DNA from: DDH964 sp963806685
GTDB lineage: Bacteria > Desulfobacterota > Desulfuromonadia > Desulfuromonadales > DDH964
Assembly: GCA_963806685.1 (NCBI GenBank)
Contig: CAWDZB010000007.1
Span: forward strand, 62,001 to 126,000
DNA: 64,000 nt
Direction: 5' to 3'
Notes under the pieces: model-generated
Database searches by the model: none
What the model was told of the DNA's origin: nothing
The model's input: only the letters and a program-made list of their open reading frames with translations
Made by a program: the position numbers and the translations under genes
Part shown: piece by piece, positions 56,524 to 64,000 of the stretch
Numbering within the stretch: position 1 is the stretch's first letter
How the letters are laid out: every line of letters begins with the position of its first letter

Positions 56524-57117
56524 TCAGGATTTTTCGTTACCGGCCGCCGGGGCCTTGCTGACCATGACCAGGGCCGGGCGCAACAGGCGCTGGTTGAGCA
56601 GGTAGCCCTTCTGCAGCTCCTGGGCGACGCTCCCCGGCGGCAGCTCGCTGCTTTCCAGCTGGCCCATGGCTTCGTGGCAGGCCGGATCGAAGGGTTTGCC
56701 GAGCGCCTCAACCGCGGTCACCCCGAACTGGTCGAAGGTCTTGCGCAGCAGGCCGATGGTCATCTCCACCCCCTCCAGCAGGCTGCCGTCGCCGCCGACC
56801 TCCCGGGCATGGGCCACCGCCCGCTCCAGGTTGTCGAGCACCGGCAGCAGTTCGCGCAGCAGGCTTTCATTGCCGAAGCGGCCGAGGTCTTCCTTTTCCC
56901 GCTGGGCCCGCTTGCGGTAGTTCTCCAGGTCGGCTCGGCAGCGCAGGTAGTGGTCCCAGTTCTTGGCCGCCTCTTCCTTGCTGGCGGCCAGTTGCGCCTC
57001 CAGTTCGGCCTGTGCCGTTTCCCCTTCCGCGACGGGCGATGTGGTCTCCTCAACGGCCGGGGCCTGCTCCTGCTCGGGGGCAGCCGCGGTCTCTTTGCTC
57101 TGGTGTTTCTTGGTCAC
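56524..57117 (-). CDS. grpE: Nucleotide exchange factor GrpE
   Basis: The 197-residue protein has an acidic, low-complexity N-terminus, a long coiled coil (WDHYLRCRADLENYRKRAQR), and the C-terminal beta-wing with FDQFGVTAVEALGKPFDPACHEAM. It releases ADP from DnaK. I chose GTG at 57117 (TKKHQSKE...), with GGAG upstream and 4 bases after the hrcA stop; a longer frame back to 57177 overlaps hrcA. Confidence 0.93.
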   Translation of the reverse strand: MTKKHQSKETAAAPEQEQAPAVEETTSPVAEGETAQAELEAQLAASKEEAAKNWDHYLRCRADLENYRKRAQREKEDLGRFGNESLLRELLPVLDNLERAVAHAREVGGDGSLLEGVEMTIGLLRKTFDQFGVTAVEALGKPFDPACHEAMGQLESSELPPGSVAQELQKGYLLNQRLLRPALVMVSKAPAAGNEKS

Positions 57118-57121
57118 GCTG

Positions 57122-58162
57122 TCAGTTCTCCTCGCTTTCAAGCAGCTGGCTGACCAGCCGCGCAGTATAGTCGACAATCGGGATGACCATCGAGTAGGGC
57201 ATGCGGCTCGGGCCGATCACCCCCAGCGTCCCCAGCGTCCCGCTACTGTTGGAATAGCTGGCCGTGATCAGGCTGCAGCCCTCGATTTCCCGGTATTCGC
57301 TCTCGGTGCCGATGAAGATTTGCACCCCCCGTGCCATCTGGGTGCGATCGAGCAGTTCGACCAGCTGGCTTTTCTGCTCGAAAGCGCGGAACAGGCGCCG
57401 CATCTTTTCGACGTCGGCAAATTCCGGCTGGTCGAGAATGTTCGCGGTCCCCTCGATGTACAGCTGGTCACCGGGCTCGTCGCGCAGCGCCGCCTCCGAG
57501 AGGCGCAGCGCCCGCTGCAGCAACTGGTCGTAAAGGGCCCTCTCCTGGGCCATTTCCTCGATAATCCGGGCCTTGACCTGCTGCATGGTCAGGCCGCCGA
57601 GGGCACGGTTGAGATAGTTGCCGATCTGATCCAGTTCGGCCTGGGACAGGTCCTCGCTGTTCTCGACCAGCTTGTTCTGCACCAGGCCCGACTGGGTGAC
57701 GAAAACCACCAGCAGCCGCCCCTGGGAGAGGCGCACGAATTCAATATGGCGAAAGATGGTGCTGGTGAAGCGCGGCGCCATGACGATGCCGGTATAGCTG
57801 GACATCGCCGACAGCGCCTTGCCGGATTCCTGCAGCAGCTCCTCCACCCGCAAGCCGCGCCGCCGGTAGTGGCGCTCGATGCGCAGCTGCTCTTCCCGGT
57901 TCAGCTGGCGCACCTGGAGCAGGGTGTCGACATAGAACCGGTAGCCCTTTTCGGTCGGAACCCGGCCGGCAGAGGTATGCGGCGAGGCAATATAGCCCAT
58001 CTCCTCGAGATCGGCCATGACGTTACGCACCGTGGCCGGCGAGAGGGCCATCTGGTGGCGCCGGGTCACGGCTCGCGAGCCGACCGGCTCCGCCGAGGCG
58101 ATGTAATCTTCAATGATCGCCTCGAGAATCCGGCGACCCCGATCGTTGAGATCTTCGGCCAT
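57122..58162 (-). CDS. hrcA: Heat-inducible transcription repressor HrcA
   Basis: HrcA represses heat-shock genes by binding CIRCE. The 346-residue protein has the N-terminal winged helix (RRHQMALSPATVRNVMADLE, MGYIASPHTSAGRVPTEKGYR) and a C-terminal dimerisation domain with GPSRMPYSMVIPIVDY. The ATG at 58162 fits the usual N-terminus; a GTG at 58171 is possible. It is first in the operon, 50 bases after CIRCE, so it controls its own expression. Confidence 0.96.
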   Translation of the reverse strand: MAEDLNDRGRRILEAIIEDYIASAEPVGSRAVTRRHQMALSPATVRNVMADLEEMGYIASPHTSAGRVPTEKGYRFYVDTLLQVRQLNREEQLRIERHYRRRGLRVEELLQESGKALSAMSSYTGIVMAPRFTSTIFRHIEFVRLSQGRLLVVFVTQSGLVQNKLVENSEDLSQAELDQIGNYLNRALGGLTMQQVKARIIEEMAQERALYDQLLQRALRLSEAALRDEPGDQLYIEGTANILDQPEFADVEKMRRLFRAFEQKSQLVELLDRTQMARGVQIFIGTESEYREIEGCSLITASYSNSSGTLGTLGVIGPSRMPYSMVIPIVDYTARLVSQLLESEEN

Positions 58163-58211
58163 CGCTGTCACCGCCCCAAAAAATCAAGCCGGAAAATCCG
58201 GCCTGCTGGGC

Positions 58212-58238
58212 TTAGCACTCTTGAGGCCAGAGTGCTAA
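58212..58238. promoter_or_regulatory. CIRCE operator
   Basis: A perfect TTAGCACTC-n9-GAGTGCTAA inverted repeat matches the CIRCE consensus bound by HrcA. It lies just downstream of the hrcA promoter -10, where binding would block initiation. Confidence 0.98.
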
Positions 58239-58246
58239 CGGGTGAC

Positions 58247-58275
58247 AACATAACAACGGCCCTCCCCTTTGTCAA
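58247..58275 (-). promoter_or_regulatory. Sigma-70 promoter of the hrcA operon
   Basis: On the minus strand, a perfect TTGACA (58270-58275) and TATGTT (58247-58252) are spaced by 17 bases. CIRCE starts 9 bases downstream of the -10 box. Confidence 0.88.
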
Positions 58276-58302
58276 GGGTGGTGCAGCAGGGGGGGAGGAA
58301 TC

Positions 58303-59436
58303 CTAAAGGAAGGCGCTGATCAGGTGGTCGTAGAGAAGCCAGCCCTCGAGGTCGAAACGCCAGCGTCCGGCAACCAGGGAGAGGCGCTCGCCGCAGCGCC
58401 GCACCGCCGCGGGAAAGGCCTGCGCCACCCCGGCGCCGAAGTGCGCCGCAAAGGCCGACTCGTCGATGCCGGCGGCGGTGCGCAGCCCGAGGTAGAGGGT
58501 TTCCGCCATCGCCCCACGCCGGTCGAAGGTCTCCAGCACCCTTGCCGGATCGCGGCCGGCGTTCAGCTCGGCGGCCAAGCCGGCCAGGTCGTCGGCCACC
58601 GCCAGCCGCCGGCCCCACCCCTCGGCGAGGAAACCATGGGCGCCGGCGCCGATGCCGAGACAGGTACGCCGTTGCCAGTAACCGAGATTGTGCCGGCACT
58701 GCCTCCCGGCGCGGGCGAAGTTGGAAATTTCGTAGTGGTCGAAGCCGGCCGCGTTGAGGGTGGCATGGATCTGCCGGTAGGCATCGGCCATCCGCCCCTC
58801 CTCGGCAACCACCGGCTCGCCCCGCAGGTGCCGGACGGCCAGCGGCGTCCCCGCCTCGACTGTCAGACCGTAGCAGGAGAGGTGTTCGGGGGCCAGGTCG
58901 AGGAATGCCGCCAGCTCGGCCGCCAAGTTCTTCTCATGCTGCGCGGGGAGCCCGAAGATCAGGTCGCAGGAGAGGTTATCAAAACCGATCTGCCGGGCCC
59001 AGGCAACCGCCTGCCGTCCCTCCGCGGCGCAGTGTCCGCGGCCGAGAAACGCCAGGGCGTCATCGTCCAGCGCCTGGAGGCCGAGGGAGAGCCGGTTGAC
59101 CCCGGCGGCGCGATAGCCGGCCAGGGAGGCGGCGGTCACGGTCCCGGGATTGGCCTCCAGGGAGATCTCGGCATCGCCGCCGATGCCCCACAGATGGTCG
59201 ACGGCGGTCAGCAGACCGGCGACCGCTGCCGGCTCCAGCAGCGACGGGGTGCCGCCGCCGAAGAAGATGCTTTCCAGCGGCCCGATGTCCGGCCCACCGG
59301 CGGCGCTCAGCCGCAGCTGGGCATGGAGCAGCGCCACGTAGTCGGCAAGCGGCAGCGGCGCTTCGGCCAGCGAGAAGAAGTCGCAGTAGGCGCACTTGCT
59401 GCGGCAATAGGGGATGTGGAAGTAAAGTCCGGCCAT
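58303..59436 (-). CDS. hemW: Radical SAM haem chaperone HemW
   Basis: HemW (formerly called oxygen-independent coproporphyrinogen III oxidase-like) delivers haem to respiratory proteins. The 377-residue product begins MAGLYFHIPYCRSKCAYC, which includes the CxxxCxxC cluster ligands, then FFGGGTPSLL, and a C-terminal HemN-like domain (YEISNFARAG). The start at 59436 is fixed by conservation and lies 1-2 bases after the nhaD terminator U-run, with no good ribosome site. True CPO (HemN) would carry additional substrate motifs. Confidence 0.93.
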   Translation of the reverse strand: MAGLYFHIPYCRSKCAYCDFFSLAEAPLPLADYVALLHAQLRLSAAGGPDIGPLESIFFGGGTPSLLEPAAVAGLLTAVDHLWGIGGDAEISLEANPGTVTAASLAGYRAAGVNRLSLGLQALDDDALAFLGRGHCAAEGRQAVAWARQIGFDNLSCDLIFGLPAQHEKNLAAELAAFLDLAPEHLSCYGLTVEAGTPLAVRHLRGEPVVAEEGRMADAYRQIHATLNAAGFDHYEISNFARAGRQCRHNLGYWQRRTCLGIGAGAHGFLAEGWGRRLAVADDLAGLAAELNAGRDPARVLETFDRRGAMAETLYLGLRTAAGIDESAFAAHFGAGVAQAFPAAVRRCGERLSLVAGRWRFDLEGWLLYDHLISAFL

Positions 59437-59437
59437 G

Positions 59438-59463
59438 AAAAAAGCGGGGAGTTGCCTCCCCGC
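59438..59463 (-). terminator. Terminator after nhaD, abutting the hemW start
   Basis: A perfect 8-bp stem (59444-59451 with 59456-59463), a 4-base loop and a run of six U form a textbook terminator. The U-run ends directly at the hemW start region. Confidence 0.88.
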
Positions 59464-59491
59464 CTCATCGGCTGCAGCCCGGTAATGCAGC

Positions 59492-60928
59492 TCAGTGGAA
59501 ATCGGTGAAGTGGCGGGCGTTGATCCACAAATGGGCAAAGATAGCAGCAGCGTAACCCAGAGCCACCGCCCAGGTCCACTTGAGGTGGTTGCTAAAGGTG
59601 TAGATGCCGCGAGCCGAGCCCATCAGCGCCACCCCGGCGGCCGAGCCGATGGAGAGCAGACTGCCGCCGACCCCGGCGGTCATGGTCACCAGCAGCCACT
59701 GGCCGTGGGACATGTGCGGGTCCATGGTCAGTACCGCGAACATCACCGGGATGTTGTCGACGATGGCCGAAAGGACGCCGACCAGCACGTTGGCGGTGGT
59801 GTGCCCCAGGCCGTTGTAGAAGAAGTTGGAGACCATCGCCAGGTAGCCTAACTGGCCGAGGCCGCCGACGCAGAGGATGACCCCGTAGAAGAAGAGCAGG
59901 GTGTCCCATTCGGCCTTGGCGATCTTGCGGAACAGATCGAAGCCGGTGGGCGGGGTATGGGCGTGGCCGGTGACGTCGAGGGGACTGTCGCCACTGAGCT
60001 GGCGGTGCTCCAGCTTTTTCAAATAGTAGGCAAAGAACGACAGGTAACCGAGACCTAGCATCATGCCGACGGCCGGCGGCAGGTGCAGGAAGTTGTGGAA
60101 GGAGACGGCAGTGACGATGGTCAGCAAAAACAGCAGCATGATCCGCCGCGCCCCGACTTTCATGTACACGGTTTCGTCCAGCGCTTCGGGTTTCTCCTTG
60201 GGCACCGCAAAGCTCATGATCAGCGCCGGGATCAGCCAGTTGAGCAGCGAAGGGATGAATATGGCGAAGAACTCGGCAAAATCGACCTTGCCCTTCTGCC
60301 AGACCATCAGCGTGGTGATGTCGCCAAAGGGGGAGAAGGCGCCGCCGGCATTGGCGCCGACCACGATGTTGATGCAGGCGACGATGATGAAGGCGCGGTT
60401 GGCACCGCCAACCGCCATCGCCACGGCCCCCATCAGCAGGGCGGTGGTCAGGTTGTCGGCAACCGGCGAGATGACGAAGGCGAGAAGGCCGGTGACCCAG
60501 AAGACGGTGCGCAGGGTGAATCCCTTGTTGACCAGCCAGGAGCGCAGGGCACGAAAGACGTTGCGCTCCTCCATGGCGTTGATGTAGGTCATCGCCGCCA
60601 GCAAAAAGAGGAAGAGTTCGGCATACTCGGTCAGGTTGCCGAGGATCGCCGCGTGCGGGGTGTGGGTGTCGCCGACGGCGGCATAGGCCAGGGCGACCAG
60701 GATCCAGATCACGCCGGCGGCGAACATGACCGGCTTGCTCTTGCGCAGGTGCAACTTGTCTTCGAGGATGACCAGCGAATAGGCGGCGGCGAACAGGACC
60801 AGGCTGAGGATACCGTAAATGGTTCCGGTCAGGTTGAGAACCTCGCCCCCCCCCTCGCTCGCCAGCGCCGGAACGCCAGCCGCCAACACCAGCAACAGTG
60901 CCAAAAGAAAGCTCTTCAAAACTCCCAC
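59492..60928 (-). CDS. nhaD: NhaD-type sodium/proton antiporter
   Basis: The 478-residue membrane protein has a leader-like hydrophobic start (SFLLALLLVLAAGVPALA) and about 12 predicted helices. NhaD/ion-transporter superfamily segments are visible: VISPVADNLTTALLMGAVAM, INIVVGANAGGAFSPFGDIT and GVLSAIVDNIPVMFAVL. These DN/DI sequences resemble the ion-binding loops. It would export Na+ (or Li+) in exchange for H+. The GTG start has GGAG 5 bases upstream. A terminator follows. Confidence 0.92.
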   Translation of the reverse strand: MGVLKSFLLALLLVLAAGVPALASEGGGEVLNLTGTIYGILSLVLFAAAYSLVILEDKLHLRKSKPVMFAAGVIWILVALAYAAVGDTHTPHAAILGNLTEYAELFLFLLAAMTYINAMEERNVFRALRSWLVNKGFTLRTVFWVTGLLAFVISPVADNLTTALLMGAVAMAVGGANRAFIIVACINIVVGANAGGAFSPFGDITTLMVWQKGKVDFAEFFAIFIPSLLNWLIPALIMSFAVPKEKPEALDETVYMKVGARRIMLLFLLTIVTAVSFHNFLHLPPAVGMMLGLGYLSFFAYYLKKLEHRQLSGDSPLDVTGHAHTPPTGFDLFRKIAKAEWDTLLFFYGVILCVGGLGQLGYLAMVSNFFYNGLGHTTANVLVGVLSAIVDNIPVMFAVLTMDPHMSHGQWLLVTMTAGVGGSLLSIGSAAGVALMGSARGIYTFSNHLKWTWAVALGYAAAIFAHLWINARHFTDFH

Positions 60929-61192
60929 CTTTTCTCCGCGATCCAGGTCGCCTCGCGGGCCTGGTACATGTCAAAATCCGGTCGCACCTGCCCGGGGTGG
61001 CGACCGGATAGCCAATGGACTTTCACCATGGAACGTCCCGTTCTATTACCATCGGCCTCTTGAGAGTGTCAAGGGAAACCGGCACGCGGCAAGCCGCTTG
61101 TTTTGTCCTGCCAAGTTCCCTATACTGTGAATCTTGGAGGGCATTTCCTGCTCAATCGAAATGTTAAAACACCGTTTTTGGAGTCCTTCGTC

Positions 61193-61984
61193 ATGAATCG
61201 CAAAATCTGCGCCGCCACCGTCCAGTTCAACATCGCCCTCGGCGCGGTGGACACCAACCTACAGAAGGCCCTGGCCGGACTGGAGAGAGTTCGAGCCCGG
61301 GATGCCCGGCTGGCGATCCTGCCCGAGATGTGGAGCACCGGCTACGACTACAAACGACTTTCCCAGCTGGCCGAGGAGACTCCCCGGGTCCTCGCCGCCA
61401 TCAGTGACTTTGCAGCACGCCACGGCATGGTCGTGGTCGGCAGCCTGCCGGAAAAGGCCGACGGCAAAATCTACAACACCGCCTACGTCATCGATCGCGG
61501 CGTGCAGGCCAGCAGCTACCGCAAGCTGCACCTCTTCTCGACCATGGGGGAGGACCGCTTCCTGGCCGCCGGCGACCGGCTGCAGGTGGTGCCGACCTCG
61601 GTGGGCCGGCTCGGGGTAGCGATCTGCTACGACCTGCGCTTCCCCGAGCTGTTCCGCAAGCTGGCCCTGGAGGGGGCGGAGATCCTCTGCATCCCCGCCG
61701 AGTGGCCCAAGCCCCGCCAGGAGCACTGGCGCACCCTGCTACGGGCCCGGGCGATCGAAAACCAGCTCTTCGTGGCCGCCGCCAACTGCTGCGGGGTGCA
61801 GGGGAAGCTCGACTTTTTCGGCATGAGCCTGCTGCTTTCGGCCCGCGGCGAAATCCTGGCCGAAGGAGGGGAAACCGACACCGAGCTGTGCGCCGTCTTC
61901 GATTTCGCGGAGATGGTCGCCTACCGCTCGCAGATCCGCTGCTTCAGCGACCGCCGCCCGGAGATCTATGGCACCCTGCCCTGA
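61193..61984 (+). CDS. Carbon-nitrogen hydrolase (nitrilase/omega-amidase family)
   Basis: The 263-residue enzyme has the Glu-Lys-Cys triad of the nitrilase superfamily: Glu45 (LPEMWSTGY), Lys111 (YRKLHLF) and Cys145 (AICYDLRFPE). The LHLFSTMGED and RSQIRCFSDRRPEIY segments resemble omega-amidase (Nit2) and YafV-type enzymes that hydrolyse alpha-ketoglutaramate-like amides. The start at 61193 follows TGGAG by 9 bases; an upstream frame from 61103 is unconserved. It is convergent with the next gene. Confidence 0.9.
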   Translation: MNRKICAATVQFNIALGAVDTNLQKALAGLERVRARDARLAILPEMWSTGYDYKRLSQLAEETPRVLAAISDFAARHGMVVVGSLPEKADGKIYNTAYVIDRGVQASSYRKLHLFSTMGEDRFLAAGDRLQVVPTSVGRLGVAICYDLRFPELFRKLALEGAEILCIPAEWPKPRQEHWRTLLRARAIENQLFVAAANCCGVQGKLDFFGMSLLLSARGEILAEGGETDTELCAVFDFAEMVAYRSQIRCFSDRRPEIYGTLP

Positions 61985-62000
61985 CCCCCCATCTTTCCCA

Positions 62001-62042
62001 GAAACGCCAACGGCAGGCCCAAAGGCCTGCCGTTGGCGTTTC
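62001..62042. terminator. Strong bidirectional terminator between convergent genes
   Basis: A perfect 19-bp stem (62001-62019 with 62024-62042) with a 4-base CAAA loop ends in a GTTTC run. It serves both the nitrilase-family gene and the gene ending at 62042, whose stop codon it overlaps. Confidence 0.92.
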
Positions 62043-62425
62043 TAGCGTTCCATCGGCCGCGCCGAGCTGCGGAACCGCTGCGGAATCTCCTCGAGCCGGT
62101 CGGCGAACTGCAGGTTCCCCTCGCCATCGACATACAGGTAGCGCGGGGTTTCCCCGGCCGCCGGCGCCGTTGTCCTGGCTGCTGGCGGCGCCTTCCGCGG
62201 CGGCGGGGACTGGTTCCGCACCTCCCGGTCGATCAACTGGTCGATGGTCGCCGGCGGCCGGCGCTCACCGAGTCCCAGCAGGCGCCCGCGGAAGTCGAGA
62301 TAGAAACTGCGGACCGTCGCCATGGCCGGCTGCCGCATCGGCACCCGTAGCAGCACCTGATCGCAGACCAGCAGCAGGGCCAGGAAAACCACGCTCCAGA
62401 GCAGAAATTTCAGCAACTTGTTCAT
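62042..62425 (-). CDS. Hypothetical membrane-anchored protein, DUF4124-like C-terminus
   Basis: The 127-residue protein has one N-terminal membrane helix (about 5-25, LKFLLWSVVFLALLLVC), a basic middle, a Pro/Ala-rich linker (about 72-92), and a C-terminal RYLYVDGEGNLQFADRLEEI motif similar to DUF4124 segments. It is probably inner-membrane anchored, facing the periplasm. It is 12 bases downstream of the cation transporter gene and may be co-transcribed. The function is unknown. Confidence 0.7.
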   Translation of the reverse strand: MNKLLKFLLWSVVFLALLLVCDQVLLRVPMRQPAMATVRSFYLDFRGRLLGLGERRPPATIDQLIDREVRNQSPPPRKAPPAARTTAPAAGETPRYLYVDGEGNLQFADRLEEIPQRFRSSARPMER

Positions 62426-62437
62426 AATGGAATGAAT

Positions 62438-63412
62438 TCAATGATGGGGATGGTCATGGTCATGATGGTGACTGCCGTGACCATGGCTGCAGAGGCTGGA
62501 GTGCCTCGATTTATGGCGCAGTTGCTGGATCACCGGACCGCTGAGGCAGCGCGAACACTCCCCCTGCAAGGTGGTATGGGTGATGTGGTAGTCGTGCTCC
62601 AGCATCTGCTCGATGGTTCCGACGATCTCCCCCTGGCGCAGCCGGTAGTCCGGTTCGATGTCGATGTGCGCCGAAAGCGCGGAAATATGCGAGCAGATCG
62701 ACCAGACGTGCAGGTGGTGGATGTCGTTGACCCCGTCCACGGCACGCATCTTGGTCACCACCTCGTCGACCTGGACATGGCCGGGCACCCCCTCGAGCAG
62801 GATGTGCCCGGCCTCGCGCAGCAGGCGGATGGAGCCCCAGCCGATGATCAGGGCGATCACCGCCGAGATCAGCGCGTCGACCACGAACCATCCGGTATAG
62901 AGCATCACCAGGCCGCCGAGAATCACCCCGACCGAGGCGATGGCGTCGCCGATCACGTGCAGGAAAGCGCTGCGCACGTTGAGATCGTCGTGGCTGTGGC
63001 CATGCAGTCGGGTCGCCGCCGCCAGGTTCATCACCAGGCCGATGGTGGCGATGATGAACATCTCCTTGCTCTTCACCGCCTCCGGGTGCTGAAAACGCAG
63101 CCACGCTTCGTGGAGGATGCCGATACCGATCAGGATCAGCATTGCGCTGTTGATCAGCGAGGCGAAGATCTCCGCCCGGTGCCAACCGTAGGTGCGGCGG
63201 TCGGTCGCCGGCTTGGCGGCGAGGTAGATCGCCGCCAGCGACAGGACCAGGGCAAACAGGTCCATGAAGACGTGGGCGGCATCGGAGAGCAGGGCCAGGG
63301 AATTGGTCCAGAAGCCACCGATCACTTCGGCCACCAGGGTCACCGCCGTCAGCCCGATGGCAAACACGAAGCCGCGGCTGATGCTGTGGTCGAGATGTTC
63401 GGCGTCGGTCAT
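62438..63412 (-). CDS. Cation diffusion facilitator transporter (CzcD/ZitB type)
   Basis: The 324-residue transporter has six predicted membrane helices. The metal-binding pairs NSLALLSDAAHVFMD (helix II) and FLHVIGDAIASVG (helix V) contain the HxxxD/DxxxD ligands of zinc-type family members. A cytoplasmic ferredoxin-like domain (HLHVWSICSHISALSAHI) follows. The C-terminus is very His-rich (SSLCSHGHGSHHHDHDHP), and the loop RLHGHSHDD adds more. It exports Zn2+ or a similar divalent cation. Confidence 0.93.
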   Translation of the reverse strand: MTDAEHLDHSISRGFVFAIGLTAVTLVAEVIGGFWTNSLALLSDAAHVFMDLFALVLSLAAIYLAAKPATDRRTYGWHRAEIFASLINSAMLILIGIGILHEAWLRFQHPEAVKSKEMFIIATIGLVMNLAAATRLHGHSHDDLNVRSAFLHVIGDAIASVGVILGGLVMLYTGWFVVDALISAVIALIIGWGSIRLLREAGHILLEGVPGHVQVDEVVTKMRAVDGVNDIHHLHVWSICSHISALSAHIDIEPDYRLRQGEIVGTIEQMLEHDYHITHTTLQGECSRCLSGPVIQQLRHKSRHSSLCSHGHGSHHHDHDHPHH

Positions 63413-63583
63413 CCGGGGGGGGTCCTTTCGGCGACGGGGCCGGGTGATGGGATCCTGGAGCTATTCTAGGCCGGCAAGCCTGGGAAATCAAGGCTGCAGG
63501 AGCGCCGGCCAGGCTCGCGGCGGTTTCCTTTTGCCACCGGCTGTGTTATGGTTTGGCCCTTCATTCCCCCTTTGGAGTCGAAC

Positions 63584-64000
63584 ATGAGCGAGGAACGTTA
63601 CGACGTCATCATCATCGGCGGCGGGCCGGCCGGCCTCACCGCCGGGTTGTACACCTCCCGGGCCAAGCTGCGCACCCTGCTGGTCGAGCGGATGATCATG
63701 GGCGGCCAGGTGATGACCACCACCAAGGTCGAGAACTACCCCGGCTTTCCCGGCGGCATCGACGGCCCCGACCTGATGCTGCGCTTCCAGGAGCACTGCC
63801 AGGAATTCGGCCTCGAGGTGCGCTACGGCGAGGTCGAAGGTCTCGTCGACCAGGGCAGCCAGAAGCTGGTCACCATCGACGGCCAGCCGCTGGCGGCACG
63901 CAGCGTGATCATCACCTCCGGCGCCGAGCCGCGCAAGCTCGGTATCCCCGGCGAGCAGGAGTTCACCGGCCGCGGCGTCTCCTACTGCGCCACCTGCGAC
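63584..64000 (+). CDS. trxB: Thioredoxin reductase (5' part only)
   Basis: The first 139 codons are present; the rest lies beyond the right edge. The FAD-binding start YDVIIIGGGPAGLTAGLYTS is clear, followed by GGQVMTTTKVENYPGFPGGI and the redox-active CATC motif (VSYCATCD) at the window end. TrxB reduces thioredoxin using NADPH. GGAG stands 7 bases before the ATG. Confidence 0.95.
   Translation, partial: MSEERYDVIIIGGGPAGLTAGLYTSRAKLRTLLVERMIMGGQVMTTTKVENYPGFPGGIDGPDLMLRFQEHCQEFGLEVRYGEVEGLVDQGSQKLVTIDGQPLAARSVIITSGAEPRKLGIPGEQEFTGRGVSYCATCD

Overview
The window reads as a high-GC chromosomal segment from a Desulfuromonadia-type bacterium (Geobacter/Desulfuromonas/Pelobacter group). This is inferred from gene content: two chemosensory clusters, a small SAP-domain protein, a ferritin-like small protein, LpoA-like and CarD genes, and a hrcA-grpE-dnaK-dnaJ operon behind a CIRCE element. 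No 16S or other marker confirms the placement. Almost all genes lie on the minus strand, and most long plus-strand frames are antisense shadows. I saw no tRNA, rRNA, CRISPR array or intact insertion sequence.

Layout. (1) 1-12.1 kb, minus: lon, thiL, then a chemotaxis cluster (cheR, mcp, cheW, cheY, cheA, cheC, cheD), then lolA, yajQ and rimO (rimO runs off the left edge). (2) 12.2-22 kb: an NRDE/TANGO2 protein, an OmpR-type regulator with its histidine kinase, a secreted von Willebrand factor A protein, a hairpin-rich non-coding stretch, a YtxH protein, a large MscS-type channel, a HAD hydrolase and a ferritin-like protein. (3) 21.6-25.8 kb: a tightly overlapping four-gene operon (C39-like peptidase, RLAN/RimK-type ATP-grasp ligase, GCS2-type glutamate-cysteine ligase homologue, N-formylglutamate amidohydrolase homologue). 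It looks like an uncharacterised peptide or amide ligation system and is the most interesting part of the window. (4) 25.9-33.2 kb: DUF3024, cysM, a SAP protein, DoxX, a UbiD decarboxylase, a flavin disulfide oxidoreductase and a broken acyl-CoA dehydrogenase. (5) 33.2-36.3 kb: a low-GC, gene-poor stretch followed by an Ig-like-repeat lipoprotein closed by a perfect terminator. (6) 36.4-51.2 kb, minus: carD, ispD, ispF, glnS, a second chemosensory cluster (REC-CheR-TPR, CheW, MCP, CheA-REC hybrid, CheB), then cysS and uvrB. (7) 51.4-64 kb: an LpoA-like protein, the heat-shock operon, hemW, nhaD, a nitrilase-family amidase, a small membrane protein, a cation diffusion facilitator and the start of trxB.

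How the genes work together. The first chemosensory cluster carries CheC and CheD but no CheB. The second carries CheB and a CheA-REC hybrid but no separate CheY, so it resembles Wsp/Frz-type systems that control processes other than swimming. HrcA represses its own operon through a textbook CIRCE that sits next to a sigma-70 promoter.

Sequence quality. Five genes (acyl-CoA dehydrogenase, the REC-CheR-TPR gene, glnS, ispF, ispD) need frameshift corrections, and four of them cluster at 46-50.5 kb. Because ispD, ispF and glnS are normally essential, base-calling or assembly errors are more likely than real decay.
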